64,000 nt of DNA from Rhizobium herbae (GTDB lineage: Bacteria; Pseudomonadota; Alphaproteobacteria; Rhizobiales; Rhizobiaceae), in the NCBI RefSeq assembly GCF_017873135.1, contig NZ_JAGGJV010000009.1:223030-287029 (forward strand), given 5' to 3'. A program made the translations under genes and the position numbers. The notes beneath the pieces are model-generated. The model saw only the letters and a program-made list of their open reading frames with translations. It ran no database searches and was not told where the DNA came from. Every line of letters starts with the position of its first letter. Position 1 is the first letter of the stretch. This document shows, in pieces, positions 53,962 to 61,358 of this stretch.

Positions 53962-54381
53962 TCAGCCGGCGTTGCCGCGGCTGGCCTTCAGATCGAGGAA
54001 CGCGCGCTCCAGGCTCGACTTGCTGCCGTTGCGCAAGGGTACGAAGGCCTTGCCCCACTTCTTGCAGCCGGTCTTTACCCGCAAACACGCATCATGGCTG
54101 ATACAGTCGATCGGGCAGAAGACGCAGTCGACGGAGGGAAGAATGTTGTCGATGCGGGACACTGCCTCGCGCAAACCGCCATCGTGATGGATCAGCTCGG
54201 CGCCATGGGAACTGGCGATCTGGCGCAGATGCGCCACCTGGCAATCGCGACCACCGACATAGAGGAAGCTGCGGCCTTCGAGGCGGGAACCCTGAGCTTC
54301 GGCTGCAGCCGGAGCCACGCGCCTTTCAGTCTCCCGGCCCTGCTTCTGCTTCGCCTTGAGCTGATGCCGTTTGTCACCCAT
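53962..54381 (-). CDS. DUF2325 protein with cysteine cluster
   Basis: A 139-residue protein: a basic N-terminal 35 residues, then a DUF2325 domain (RSFLYVGGRDCQVAHLRQIASSHGAELIHHDGG ... ERAFLDL). Cys86, Cys89, Cys93, Cys99 and Cys106 form the cluster C-x2-C-x3-C-x5-C-x6-C, with Cys47 and paired His65-His66 nearby, a likely metal or Fe-S site. It is the first gene of the operon leading to the heme monooxygenase. A TGA-N9-TCA box lies 89 bases upstream. Function unknown. Confidence 0.85.
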   Translation of the reverse strand: MGDKRHQLKAKQKQGRETERRVAPAAAEAQGSRLEGRSFLYVGGRDCQVAHLRQIASSHGAELIHHDGGLREAVSRIDNILPSVDCVFCPIDCISHDACLRVKTGCKKWGKAFVPLRNGSKSSLERAFLDLKASRGNAG

Positions 54382-54469
54382 GTCAGTCTCCGCTTTGTTT
54401 CGGAATCGGCCGTGCGGCTGATCGTGCGGGAACCCTATTTAACTTGATAAAAAGAGTAAAGTATAAAGA

Positions 54470-54484
54470 TGAATATTTTTATCA
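54470..54484. promoter_or_regulatory. Iron-responsive (RirA/IRO) type box upstream of the DUF2325 operon
   Basis: TGA (54470-54472), nine bases, TCA (54482-54484), extending to ATGA/TCAT. TGA-N9-TCA is the box of the rhizobial iron regulator RirA. It sits in an AT-rich 150-base gap, 89 bases before the DUF2325 start. Confidence 0.5.
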
Positions 54485-54532
54485 TGTTTTATGTGCTGAC
54501 TTGCCAACCGAGCCCGACAGCAGGGCGTGCAC

Positions 54533-55459
54533 TTAGCGGCGCCCTGGGAATCTAAATTCTATGGGAATTATAATCGTTCTAGGTTGTCCGTTCGGGGTGT
54601 CGGCAAAAGGCCCTGCACGCTGAGCGCTTTGGACAGCCGCATCATCCAAGGCCTGGAAACCGGAACTTCTAATAAGTGATACGCTACCCAGGCTTCCATT
54701 GCTTTGCACCACGAAGCGGATAGTCGCAGTGCCTTCCGCCTTCTCCCGTCGTGCCGCCGAAGGATAACGCTTCGCGCGGCTCAACTTCGCTCGAATCTTA
54801 CCGTCATAGTTAGAAAGACTCGCATTTCCCGCTTGCTCGGACACTTTGCCCTTTTTACCGGAATTGGAATTGCTGACGGCATTCTCCATCCCATCGGCCT
54901 GGCCTTTGTTCGCGGATTCAACCTGTTTGCCCGCATCGCCCGCCCTCTTCTTGACCGGCTTTTTCTGTGGCTTTTCCTTTTCAGGCTTCTTCAGCGGCTC
55001 CGGCTTCTTCTTCGGCTCCGGCTTGATCTCCTCCGGCTCCGGCTTTTCCTCCGGAGTGACGGTTTCCGCCGGCGCAACGGTCGCCGTGATTTCAGGTTGT
55101 TCCGCCGTGACCGGTGGTATTTCCTCAGCCGGCAGAATGACATCGGCCTCGGTCGGCAGGATATCCGTCGGTGTCTCGGCCGTCACTTCGGATTGCACCG
55201 GCGGTACTTCCGCCACCTCGACAGGCTGTGGCTCGACCTCTTCCGGCTGGATTTCCTCCGGCACGATCGCCTCGTCCGGATCCCCGGCCAGGATCGTTTC
55301 TTCAAACGCATTGCCGAGCACGGCGACTTCCATCTCCTCGCCGCCTTCGACCATCGCCTGCTCCGACGGCTTGTCGGCGGGCGCAAACAGCTTTGCCGCC
55401 CCCGCATGCGCCAGCAGCGAAAGGACGATCGCCCCGGTCCATTTGATAGTCTTGTTCAT
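54533..55459 (-). CDS. tonB: TonB energy-transducing protein
   Basis: A 308-residue TonB. Residues 1-25 are the single membrane anchor (NKTIKWTGAIVLSLLAHAGAAKLF) with the typical SxxxH (SLLAH). Residues 60-190 form a long acidic then Pro-Lys-rich spacer (EPEEIKPEPKKKPEPLKKPEK). Residues 215-308 are the TonB C-terminal domain (YDGKIRAKLSRAKRYPSAARREKAEGTATIRFVV, ending RTIIIPIEFRFPG). It powers outer-membrane receptors for heme or siderophores. It is cotranscribed with an upstream periplasmic protein gene. ExbBD and a receptor are not in the window. Confidence 0.94.
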   Translation of the reverse strand: MNKTIKWTGAIVLSLLAHAGAAKLFAPADKPSEQAMVEGGEEMEVAVLGNAFEETILAGDPDEAIVPEEIQPEEVEPQPVEVAEVPPVQSEVTAETPTDILPTEADVILPAEEIPPVTAEQPEITATVAPAETVTPEEKPEPEEIKPEPKKKPEPLKKPEKEKPQKKPVKKRAGDAGKQVESANKGQADGMENAVSNSNSGKKGKVSEQAGNASLSNYDGKIRAKLSRAKRYPSAARREKAEGTATIRFVVQSNGSLGSVSLIRSSGFQALDDAAVQSAQRAGPFADTPNGQPRTIIIPIEFRFPGRR

Positions 55460-55484
55460 CACAGATACTGATGCGAAATCCGCA

Positions 55485-55922
55485 TCAGCCCTTCAATTCG
55501 ACAGACGATTTCGATCCGGTCTTCAGCGCCTTCATGCAGGCGTCCTTGGCGACACCCTCGCCGGTGCAGACCGGCGCATCGTTGATCAGCAGGCTCTTGA
55601 CAGCCTCGCATTTCGTTCCAGCGAGATCGAACTGACGTACCTTGGTCTTGCCGGCCGGCAGATCGCGAAAATCGAGAACCGCCATCCGCTCGACCAAACC
55701 CTTCTCATCGAAAAGCACGAATTCGAAAGAGACCTTGGAGAGTGATTGAGTCAGCCCGTTTCCCGCGACGAACGTCAGCTTGCAACCCTTTTCCGACGGC
55801 GCCAGATCATTCATTTCGATCGAAAGATTGCCGGACGTTCCGGCCTCCTGCGCCAACGCGCCCTCGCCCGCATGGAAGACTGCCAGGAAGGCCAAGAGCA
55901 GCAATCGATCGAATTTCATCAT
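55485..55922 (-). CDS. Periplasmic protein of unknown function upstream of tonB
   Basis: A 145-residue exported protein with a signal peptide (MMKFDRLLLLAFLAVFHAGEGALA). The mature part has beta-strand character (SIEMNDLAPSEKGCKLTFVAGNGL, KVSFEFVLFDEKGLVERMAVLDF) and four cysteines (GCKLTF, TKCEAV, VCTGE, DACMK) able to form two disulfides. It lies 25 bases before tonB and is divergent from hmuP, so an accessory role in heme uptake is likely but unproven. Confidence 0.8.
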   Translation of the reverse strand: MMKFDRLLLLAFLAVFHAGEGALAQEAGTSGNLSIEMNDLAPSEKGCKLTFVAGNGLTQSLSKVSFEFVLFDEKGLVERMAVLDFRDLPAGKTKVRQFDLAGTKCEAVKSLLINDAPVCTGEGVAKDACMKALKTGSKSSVELKG

Positions 55923-56057
55923 GGTCTATCCATTCTCAAACACTGGTGTCTCGACTGCGAAAAACCCGCCGCCTGGAAAGCTGAGCCGCAGCCACGCATT
56001 TCATCGCCACAATTAAACTTGACTGCGAAAATCCTGTATTGCGTCCATAATAAAAGA

Positions 56058-56072
56058 TGAGTAATGAAGTCA
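56058..56072. promoter_or_regulatory. Iron-responsive (RirA/IRO) type box in the hmuP-tonB control region
   Basis: TGA (56058-56060), nine bases, TCA (56070-56072), lying 79 bases before hmuP and 135 bases before the divergent periplasmic gene. The flanks are less symmetric than at 54470. Confidence 0.45.
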
Positions 56073-56151
56073 AGATACTAATCGCAATGACCCGGCCTGA
56101 GAAGGGGAGCAATCCCCCGCTTTCGGTCGCCATGATCAGGACCTGAAGCCT

Positions 56152-56325
56152 GTGACACCCAATGAACCAGATGCCGTGCCGGTCGTTTTGCCGGCAAGCC
56201 AGACGCAGCGCATCGTTGAAAGCCGCGAGCTCTTCCGTGGCGAAAACGAAATCCTGATCTCGCATGACGGCGCCATCTACCGCATGAAAATCACCCGCCA
56301 GGGCAAACTTATTCTGAACAAATAG
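56152..56325 (+). CDS. hmuP: Hemin uptake protein HmuP/HemP
   Basis: A 57-residue HemP/HmuP protein, too short for many gene finders. It reads MTPNEPDAVPVVLPASQTQR then IVESRELFRGENEILISHDG and AIYRMKITRQGKLILNK, which is the family pattern: a variable tail, SRELF, and the closing YRMKITRQGKLILNK. The start is a GTG at 56152; no ATG is in frame. In rhizobia HmuP acts as a co-activator of heme-receptor genes. It precedes hmuS by 9 bases. Confidence 0.93.
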   Translation: MTPNEPDAVPVVLPASQTQRIVESRELFRGENEILISHDGAIYRMKITRQGKLILNK

Positions 56326-56334
56326 GCCAGACAT

Positions 56335-57393
56335 ATGACGCAAACGCCCCGCCCGACCCCGTCCGAAATCCGCGCCTACCGGGCAGCCAACCCCAAAATG
56401 CGTGAGCGCGATATCGCAGCTCAGCTGGGCATTTCGGAAGCCGCCCTCGTTGCGGCCGAATGTGGCCTGACCGCCGTTCGCATCGATGGCGACGCCAACC
56501 GTTTCCTGGAGCGGGCGGCCGAACTCGGCGAGGTCATGGCGCTGACCCGCAACGAAAGCGCGGTGCACGAGAAGATCGGCGTGTTCGAGAACATCACCCC
56601 CGGCAAGCATGCCGCGATCGTACTCGGTGAAAACATCGACCTGCGCATCTTCCCCGGTGCCTGGGCGCACGGCTTTGCCGTGACGAAAACCGATGGCGAC
56701 GACGTGCGCCGCAGCCTGCAATTCTTCGACAGCCAAGGAACCGCCGTTCACAAGGTGCACCTGCGTCCGGCTTCCAATCTCGACGCCTACCAGAGCATCG
56801 TTGATGCCTTCAGGCTGGACGACCAGTCACAGGAATTCGTTGCGGTTGCCGCTGTCGAAAGCCTTTCCGAAGGTGAAAGCGCCTCCGTCGATGTTGCGAT
56901 GCTGCGCGACGAATGGGGCAGGATGACCGACACACATCAGTTCCATGGCCTGCTGCGCAAGCTGAAACTCGGCCGCCGCCAGGCACTGCAGTCGGTTGGT
57001 GAAGATTTTGCCTGGAAGCTGCAGCCTGAAGCCGTCGAGGAGATGATGCGTGAGTCGGCGAAGGTCGAGCTGCCGATCATGTGCTTCGTCGGCAACCACG
57101 GCATTATCCAGATTCATTCCGGTGCCATCGCCAACATCCAGACAATGGGTCCGTGGCTCAACATCATGGATCCGACGTTCCACCTGCACCTGCGCACCGA
57201 TCACCTCGCGGAAATCTGGGCTGTCCGCAAGCCGACGGCCGATGGCCATGTGACGTCGCTCGAAGCGCTCGACGCCAAGGGCGAAATGGTCATCCAGTTC
57301 TTCGGCAAGCGCAAGGAAGGCTTCGCCGAACGCGAGGAATGGCGCACCATCATGGAAAACCTCGCCCGGCTCGAGATCACCGAAGCAGCCTGA
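56335..57393 (+). CDS. hmuS: Hemin transport/degrading factor HmuS
   Basis: A 352-residue cytosolic heme-binding protein of the HemS/HmuS family with two related halves. The first opens with SEIRAYRAANPKMRERDIAAQLGISEAALVAAE and contains LTRNESAVHEKIGVFENI; the second has FHGLLRKLKLGRRQALQSVGEDFAWKLQPEAVEEMM and FVGNHGIIQIHSGAIANIQTMGPWLNIMDPTFHLHLRTDHLAEIW. It takes heme delivered by HmuTUV, for passing to a heme oxygenase such as the IsdG-like enzyme at 53303. Confidence 0.95.
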   Translation: MTQTPRPTPSEIRAYRAANPKMRERDIAAQLGISEAALVAAECGLTAVRIDGDANRFLERAAELGEVMALTRNESAVHEKIGVFENITPGKHAAIVLGENIDLRIFPGAWAHGFAVTKTDGDDVRRSLQFFDSQGTAVHKVHLRPASNLDAYQSIVDAFRLDDQSQEFVAVAAVESLSEGESASVDVAMLRDEWGRMTDTHQFHGLLRKLKLGRRQALQSVGEDFAWKLQPEAVEEMMRESAKVELPIMCFVGNHGIIQIHSGAIANIQTMGPWLNIMDPTFHLHLRTDHLAEIWAVRKPTADGHVTSLEALDAKGEMVIQFFGKRKEGFAEREEWRTIMENLARLEITEAA

Positions 57394-57404
57394 AGGAGCC
57401 GATC

Positions 57405-58355
57405 ATGAAGACCTCCTATGATTTCCGCCGGCTGCGTTCCTGGGAACTGGCTCTGGCGATCTTCGCGGTGTCCACCCCCTTCGTCCTGCCGGTTGCCCTT
57501 CCGGACGGTCCGTCCTTCGTGCGTGCGGCCGTCGCCCAGGAAATGCAGAAGGCGGACACCTCCCGGCTGGTCTCCGTCGGCGGCGCCATTACCGAGATCG
57601 TTTACGCGCTCGGCGAAGAAGGCAAGCTGGTCGGCCGCGACTCGACCAGCGTCTATCCGGAGGCAGCCAACAAGCTTCCTGATGTCGGCTATATGCGGCA
57701 ATTGTCGCCGGAGGGCGTGATCGCCATCAACCCCAGCGCCATCATCGCCGTCGAAGGCAGCGGTCCGCCGGAGACGCTCAACGTTCTCAAGGACGCAAAA
57801 ATCCCGTTCCAGACGGTTTCGGAGAAGTTCGACCGCGACGGCATTCTTGAGAAGATCCGCACAGTCGGTGATTTCCTCGGCGTGCCGGAAAAGGCGGCGG
57901 CCCTCTCCGATCAGGTCAAGGCTGATCTCGACGCGGCGGTGGCCGATGCCGCCAAGCGTCCCGAGAGCGAACGCAAGCGCGTGATCTTCATCCTGAGTAC
58001 GCAGGGCGGAAAGATCATGGCGTCCGGCACCGGCACCGCGGCCGATGGCATCATCACGCTCTCCGGCGCCGTCAACGCCACGGGCAGCTTCCCCGGCTAC
58101 AAGCCGCTGACCGACGAAGCGATCATTGAGGCCAAGCCCGATGTCGTCCTGATGATGAGCCGCAGCGGCGGCCATGCGGCGACCGATGACGAACTCTTCG
58201 CCCATCCGGCCCTCAGCCTGACGCCCGCAGAAAAGACCAAGGCGGTGATCCGCATGGACGGCCTGTATCTGCTCGGCTTCGGTCCGCGCACGGCAAGCAC
58301 GGTGCGCGAACTCAACACGGCGATCTACGGAAAAAAACCGAATGCCTCGCAGTGA
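57405..58355 (+). CDS. hmuT: Heme ABC transporter substrate-binding protein
   Basis: A 316-residue periplasmic heme-binding protein of the cobalamin/Fe3+-siderophore type. A long signal peptide (about residues 1-45, ending VRAAVAQ) precedes RLVSVGGAITEIVYALGEEGKLVGRDSTSVYPEAA. The signature LSGAVNATGSFPGYKPLTDEAIIEAKPDVVLMMSR lies near residue 225. The heme ligand Tyr is in the YPEAA segment. GAAGGAG precedes the ATG at 57405. Its last 14 bases overlap hmuU. Confidence 0.94.
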   Translation: MKTSYDFRRLRSWELALAIFAVSTPFVLPVALPDGPSFVRAAVAQEMQKADTSRLVSVGGAITEIVYALGEEGKLVGRDSTSVYPEAANKLPDVGYMRQLSPEGVIAINPSAIIAVEGSGPPETLNVLKDAKIPFQTVSEKFDRDGILEKIRTVGDFLGVPEKAAALSDQVKADLDAAVADAAKRPESERKRVIFILSTQGGKIMASGTGTAADGIITLSGAVNATGSFPGYKPLTDEAIIEAKPDVVLMMSRSGGHAATDDELFAHPALSLTPAEKTKAVIRMDGLYLLGFGPRTASTVRELNTAIYGKKPNASQ

Positions 58356-59466
58356 AATGGCCGCCGGTGACGGCCCGCTGCGGTCGTTTGCGGCGCGCTT
58401 GAAGTCCGACTGGCATATGGGCGACCGGTCGCGGCTGGCGCAACTGCTGATCCTTGTGCTCATCGCGATCGCCGTTTTGATGTTTGTTGCCTCCATCATG
58501 ACCGGGGCGGCCGACGCTTCGCTCGGCAACGTACTGCGCTGGCTCTTCGGCGTGGAAGGGGCGGAGCAGGCGTTGAGCGTGCGCGACCGTATCATCATCC
58601 TCGACATCCGCCTGCCCCGCGCCGTCATGGGGCTGCTGGTCGGTGCCTCGCTTGCAGTATCCGGCACCATCATGCAGGGCCTCTTTCGCAATCCGCTCGC
58701 CGACCCGGCGCTCGTCGGCATATCCTCCGGCGCCAGCCTGGGCGCCGTGCTGACGATCGTGCTCGGCAACTCCCTTTTCGGCCCGCTCTTTGCCGTCTTC
58801 GGCTTCTATGCACTGCCGGTCGCCGCGTTCCTCGGCTGCCTCTTCACGACAATAGTGCTGTACCGGATCGCGACACGCAGCGGCCAGACCTCGGTCGCGA
58901 CGATGCTGCTTGCGGGCATAGCGCTCGCCGCACTTGCCAACGCCGTGACCGGCGTCCTCATCTTCATCGCCGACGACAAGCAGTTGCGCGACCTGACCTT
59001 CTGGGGCCTCGGATCGCTCGCCGGAGCAAACTGGACGAAGATACTCTCCACCGCGCCGATCGTCCTGGTTTCTCTCGCCGTCGTGCCGTTTCTGGCGCGT
59101 GGCCTCAATGCCCTGACGCTCGGTGAAGCAGCGGCCTTCCACATGGGTATTCCGGTTCAGAGGCTGAAGAACATCGCCATCGTCAGCGTCGCCGCATTGA
59201 CCGGCGCTTCCGTCGCCGTCAGCGGTGGTATCGGTTTCGTCGGCATCGTCGTGCCGCATGTGCTGCGGATGATCATCGGCCCGGATCACCGTTATCTCCT
59301 GCCTGCATCCGCCCTGCTTGGCGGCACGCTGCTGATCTTCGCCGATATGATCGCCCGTACCATCGTTCCGCCGGCGGAATTGCCGATCGGCATCATCACC
59401 GCTTTCGCGGGGGCCCCTTTCTTCCTGTGGATCCTGCTCCGCGGGCGCTCCCATATGGGGCTTTAG
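58342..59466 (+). CDS. hmuU: Heme ABC transporter permease
   Basis: A 374-residue FecCD/BtuC-type permease with about ten membrane helices. Family segments are LDIRLPRAVMGLLVGASLAVSGTIMQGLFRNPLADPALVGISSGASLGAVL near residue 90, FWGLGSLAGANWTKIL near residue 220 and GIGFVGIVVPHVLRMIIGPDHRYLLPASALLGG near residue 295. The start overlaps hmuT by 14 bases, and hmuV begins 3 bases after its stop. Confidence 0.94.
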   Translation: MPRSEMAAGDGPLRSFAARLKSDWHMGDRSRLAQLLILVLIAIAVLMFVASIMTGAADASLGNVLRWLFGVEGAEQALSVRDRIIILDIRLPRAVMGLLVGASLAVSGTIMQGLFRNPLADPALVGISSGASLGAVLTIVLGNSLFGPLFAVFGFYALPVAAFLGCLFTTIVLYRIATRSGQTSVATMLLAGIALAALANAVTGVLIFIADDKQLRDLTFWGLGSLAGANWTKILSTAPIVLVSLAVVPFLARGLNALTLGEAAAFHMGIPVQRLKNIAIVSVAALTGASVAVSGGIGFVGIVVPHVLRMIIGPDHRYLLPASALLGGTLLIFADMIARTIVPPAELPIGIITAFAGAPFFLWILLRGRSHMGL

Positions 59467-59469
59467 ACC

Positions 59470-60258
59470 ATGATCAAGGCCAGCAATCTCTCCGTCCGGC
59501 TTTCCGGAAAACAGGTGCTGCACGGCGTCAGCATCGAGGCCGCCGCCGGACAGCTGACGGCAATCGTCGGCCCCAACGGCTCCGGCAAGACCACCAGCCT
59601 CAAGGCGATTGCCGGCGAACTCGCCTATGACGGCACCGTCAGCATCAACGGCCACGATATTTCGGTGCTGAAACCCTGGGAACTGGCACTGAAGCGCGCC
59701 GTGCTGCCGCAGTCTACCATTATCTCCTTTCCCTTCACCGTGCGCGAAATCGTCCGCATGGGGCTCTCGGTCGGCGCCAAGGCAGACGCTGGAGAAACGG
59801 ATCGCATCGCCCGGGACGCCTTGGAAGCCGTCGACCTGTCCGGCTTTGCCGGCCGCTTCTATCAGGAGCTTTCCGGAGGCGAGCAGCAGCGTGTCCAGCT
59901 TGCCCGCGCACTCTGTCAGATTTGGGAACCGGTCCGGCACGGCGAACCCGCGTTCCTGTTACTGGACGAGCCTGTCTCCAGTCTCGACATCCGCCACCAG
60001 CTGACCATCATGCGGCTTGCCCGGAATTTCTGCGAACGCGGCGGCGGCGTCATCGCCATCATGCACGACCTCAATCTGACGGCGATGTTTGCCGACAGAA
60101 TGATCATGATGAAGACCGGGCGTGTTCACACTGCGGGGCATCCGAACGAAGTGATGACGGACGCCGTCATGGAAGCGGTCTTCGGTTGCGCCATGCGGGT
60201 CAACGCCACACCTGTCGGCAGCGTCCCTTTCGTTTTGCCGCACACCGCACTGGGTTGA
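59470..60258 (+). CDS. hmuV: Heme ABC transporter ATPase
   Basis: A 262-residue ATPase with Walker A VGPNGSGKTTSLKAI near residue 36, Q-loop VLPQSTIISFPFTVREIVRMGLSVG near residue 78, signature QELSGGEQQRVQLARALCQIW near residue 137 and Walker B FLLLDEPVSSLDIRHQ near residue 161, where HmuV-type insertion WEPVRHGEPA between signature and Walker B is present. It powers HmuU. End of the hmuPSTUV operon. Confidence 0.94.
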   Translation: MIKASNLSVRLSGKQVLHGVSIEAAAGQLTAIVGPNGSGKTTSLKAIAGELAYDGTVSINGHDISVLKPWELALKRAVLPQSTIISFPFTVREIVRMGLSVGAKADAGETDRIARDALEAVDLSGFAGRFYQELSGGEQQRVQLARALCQIWEPVRHGEPAFLLLDEPVSSLDIRHQLTIMRLARNFCERGGGVIAIMHDLNLTAMFADRMIMMKTGRVHTAGHPNEVMTDAVMEAVFGCAMRVNATPVGSVPFVLPHTALG

Positions 60259-60282
60259 ACCAGCGGCCCTCGCCTTCGGAAT

Positions 60283-60307
60283 GGAACCAAATACAACGTT
60301 GCGCGTT
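60283..60307 (+). promoter_or_regulatory. EcfG-type promoter for the DUF883 gene
   Basis: GGAAC at 60283-60287 and GTT at 60305-60307 are 17 bases apart, matching GGAAC-N16/17-GTT. It lies about 105 bases before the ATG at 60412. Confidence 0.7.
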
Positions 60308-60411
60308 GATGTTGCGAACCGCTGACACGTTGATCATTTCACAAGTCGGTACGAACGCACACCGGGGCCAGCCGTGAAACCGCGGTCCCGCCGCACATAG
60401 GAGTTTTCACC

Positions 60412-60798
60412 ATGGCAACAGGTCTCTTTTCAGGTTCCAGCGCAAAGAAGCGCCTCGTTGACGCGACCATCGAAGATCAGATCAGCGAGATTCGCGACGA
60501 GATCGCATCGCTCGCAAAGCTCCTTTCGCAGCGCGGCACCGAAGCCTCGAAGAGCGTGCGCACCAGAGCTGCCGAAGCCTCCAGCGACGTTCGGGCAAGA
60601 GCCCATGATGCACGCGACAGCGCGGAGGCTGGCCTGCAGGACCTTTTAGAAAATGGCGAAGCGCTGTTTGCCGAGCTGCGCAGCCGCTATGCCGTGACCG
60701 AGAAACAAGTGCGCCACACGGTGCGCGAGCATCCCGTTGCAACCTTAGGGGCGGCCGCTGCCCTCGGTCTTCTCGTCGCAGCTCTTATCCGCCGCTAA
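60412..60798 (+). CDS. DUF883 (ElaB/YqjD-like) membrane-tail protein
   Basis: A 128-residue protein with long amphipathic helices (DQISEIRDEIASLAKLLSQRGTEASKSVRTRAAEASSDVRARAHDARDSAEAG) and one C-terminal membrane helix (EHPVATLGAAAALGLLVAALIRR), the pattern of the ElaB/YqjD family, which anchors to the inner membrane and in enteric bacteria binds ribosomes in stationary phase. AGGAG is 8 bases before the ATG. An EcfG promoter lies upstream. Confidence 0.9.
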   Translation: MATGLFSGSSAKKRLVDATIEDQISEIRDEIASLAKLLSQRGTEASKSVRTRAAEASSDVRARAHDARDSAEAGLQDLLENGEALFAELRSRYAVTEKQVRHTVREHPVATLGAAAALGLLVAALIRR

Positions 60799-60844
60799 GC
60801 GATCCTGATAAGGGCGGCAGCGATCGAACCACTGCCGCGTAGCG

Positions 60845-60880
60845 AGACCGGAGACAAGATGATTGTCATCCGGTCTTTTT
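60845..60880 (+). terminator. Rho-independent terminator after the DUF883 gene
   Basis: AGACCGG (60845-60851) pairs with CCGGTCT (60870-60876), with an inner GACAA/TTGTC, and a run of T follows to 60880. It ends 27 bases before the next ATG, so the next gene depends on read-through or its own weak promoter. A shorter stem (60814-60820 with 60832-60838) precedes it. Confidence 0.8.
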
Positions 60881-60907
60881 GTCCTCTTCTGCCTTCTGGA
60901 GAAAAAA

Positions 60908-61339
60908 ATGGGTCCTTTGGCCACAATGCTTTCGGCTCTCGTGGTGACGGACGTCGGCGTCACGGTGTCGCGCTACAAGCGCAACGGAGCCCTGTGGCTT
61001 GTTGCATCGCTGTTTTTCTTGACCGCCTACATTTTCGCGCTCGTGGCTGGCGCCATCTACCTGAGTGCCGTGTATACGCCAGTCCAGGCCATGATTATCC
61101 TTGCCGTCGTTTCGCTGGTCATCGGAGTTGTCGTCATCGGCATCATGTATGCGCTGAATGCGCGGGATCAACGCATTGCCGCCGAAAAGCGTCGCCGGTC
61201 GCAGGCGCAGACCACCTTTGCCATTGCCACGGCGCTCACCCTTTTCCGCAGGCAGCCGCTCCTGGCGGCCGGTCTTGCCGTTGGCGTTGGCACAGTGCTT
61301 GGTTTGATGCGAAAGTCGGGCGACAGCAATCGTTCCTGA
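60908..61339 (+). CDS. Small membrane protein with two helices
   Basis: A 143-residue protein with two or three membrane helices (ALWLVASLFFLTAYIFALVAGAIYLSAVY and AMIILAVVSLVIGVVVIGIMYAL) and a hydrophobic C-terminal stretch (PLLAAGLAVGVGTVLGLMRK). It resembles the YqjE/putative holin-like family that follows YqjD/ElaB genes, as here. The start is the ATG at 60908 with GGAGA 6 bases before; an earlier in-frame start at 60863 lies within the terminator and is rejected. The holin name has no phage evidence here. Confidence 0.8.
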   Translation: MGPLATMLSALVVTDVGVTVSRYKRNGALWLVASLFFLTAYIFALVAGAIYLSAVYTPVQAMIILAVVSLVIGVVVIGIMYALNARDQRIAAEKRRRSQAQTTFAIATALTLFRRQPLLAAGLAVGVGTVLGLMRKSGDSNRS

Positions 61340-61358
61340 AACGCTCGGGGAAAAGTCC

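Noticed and set aside
60908..61339. Phage holin as evidence of a prophage
   Set aside because: The similarity is only to a small helical membrane family; no other phage gene is near, and the neighbour is a DUF883 stress gene.
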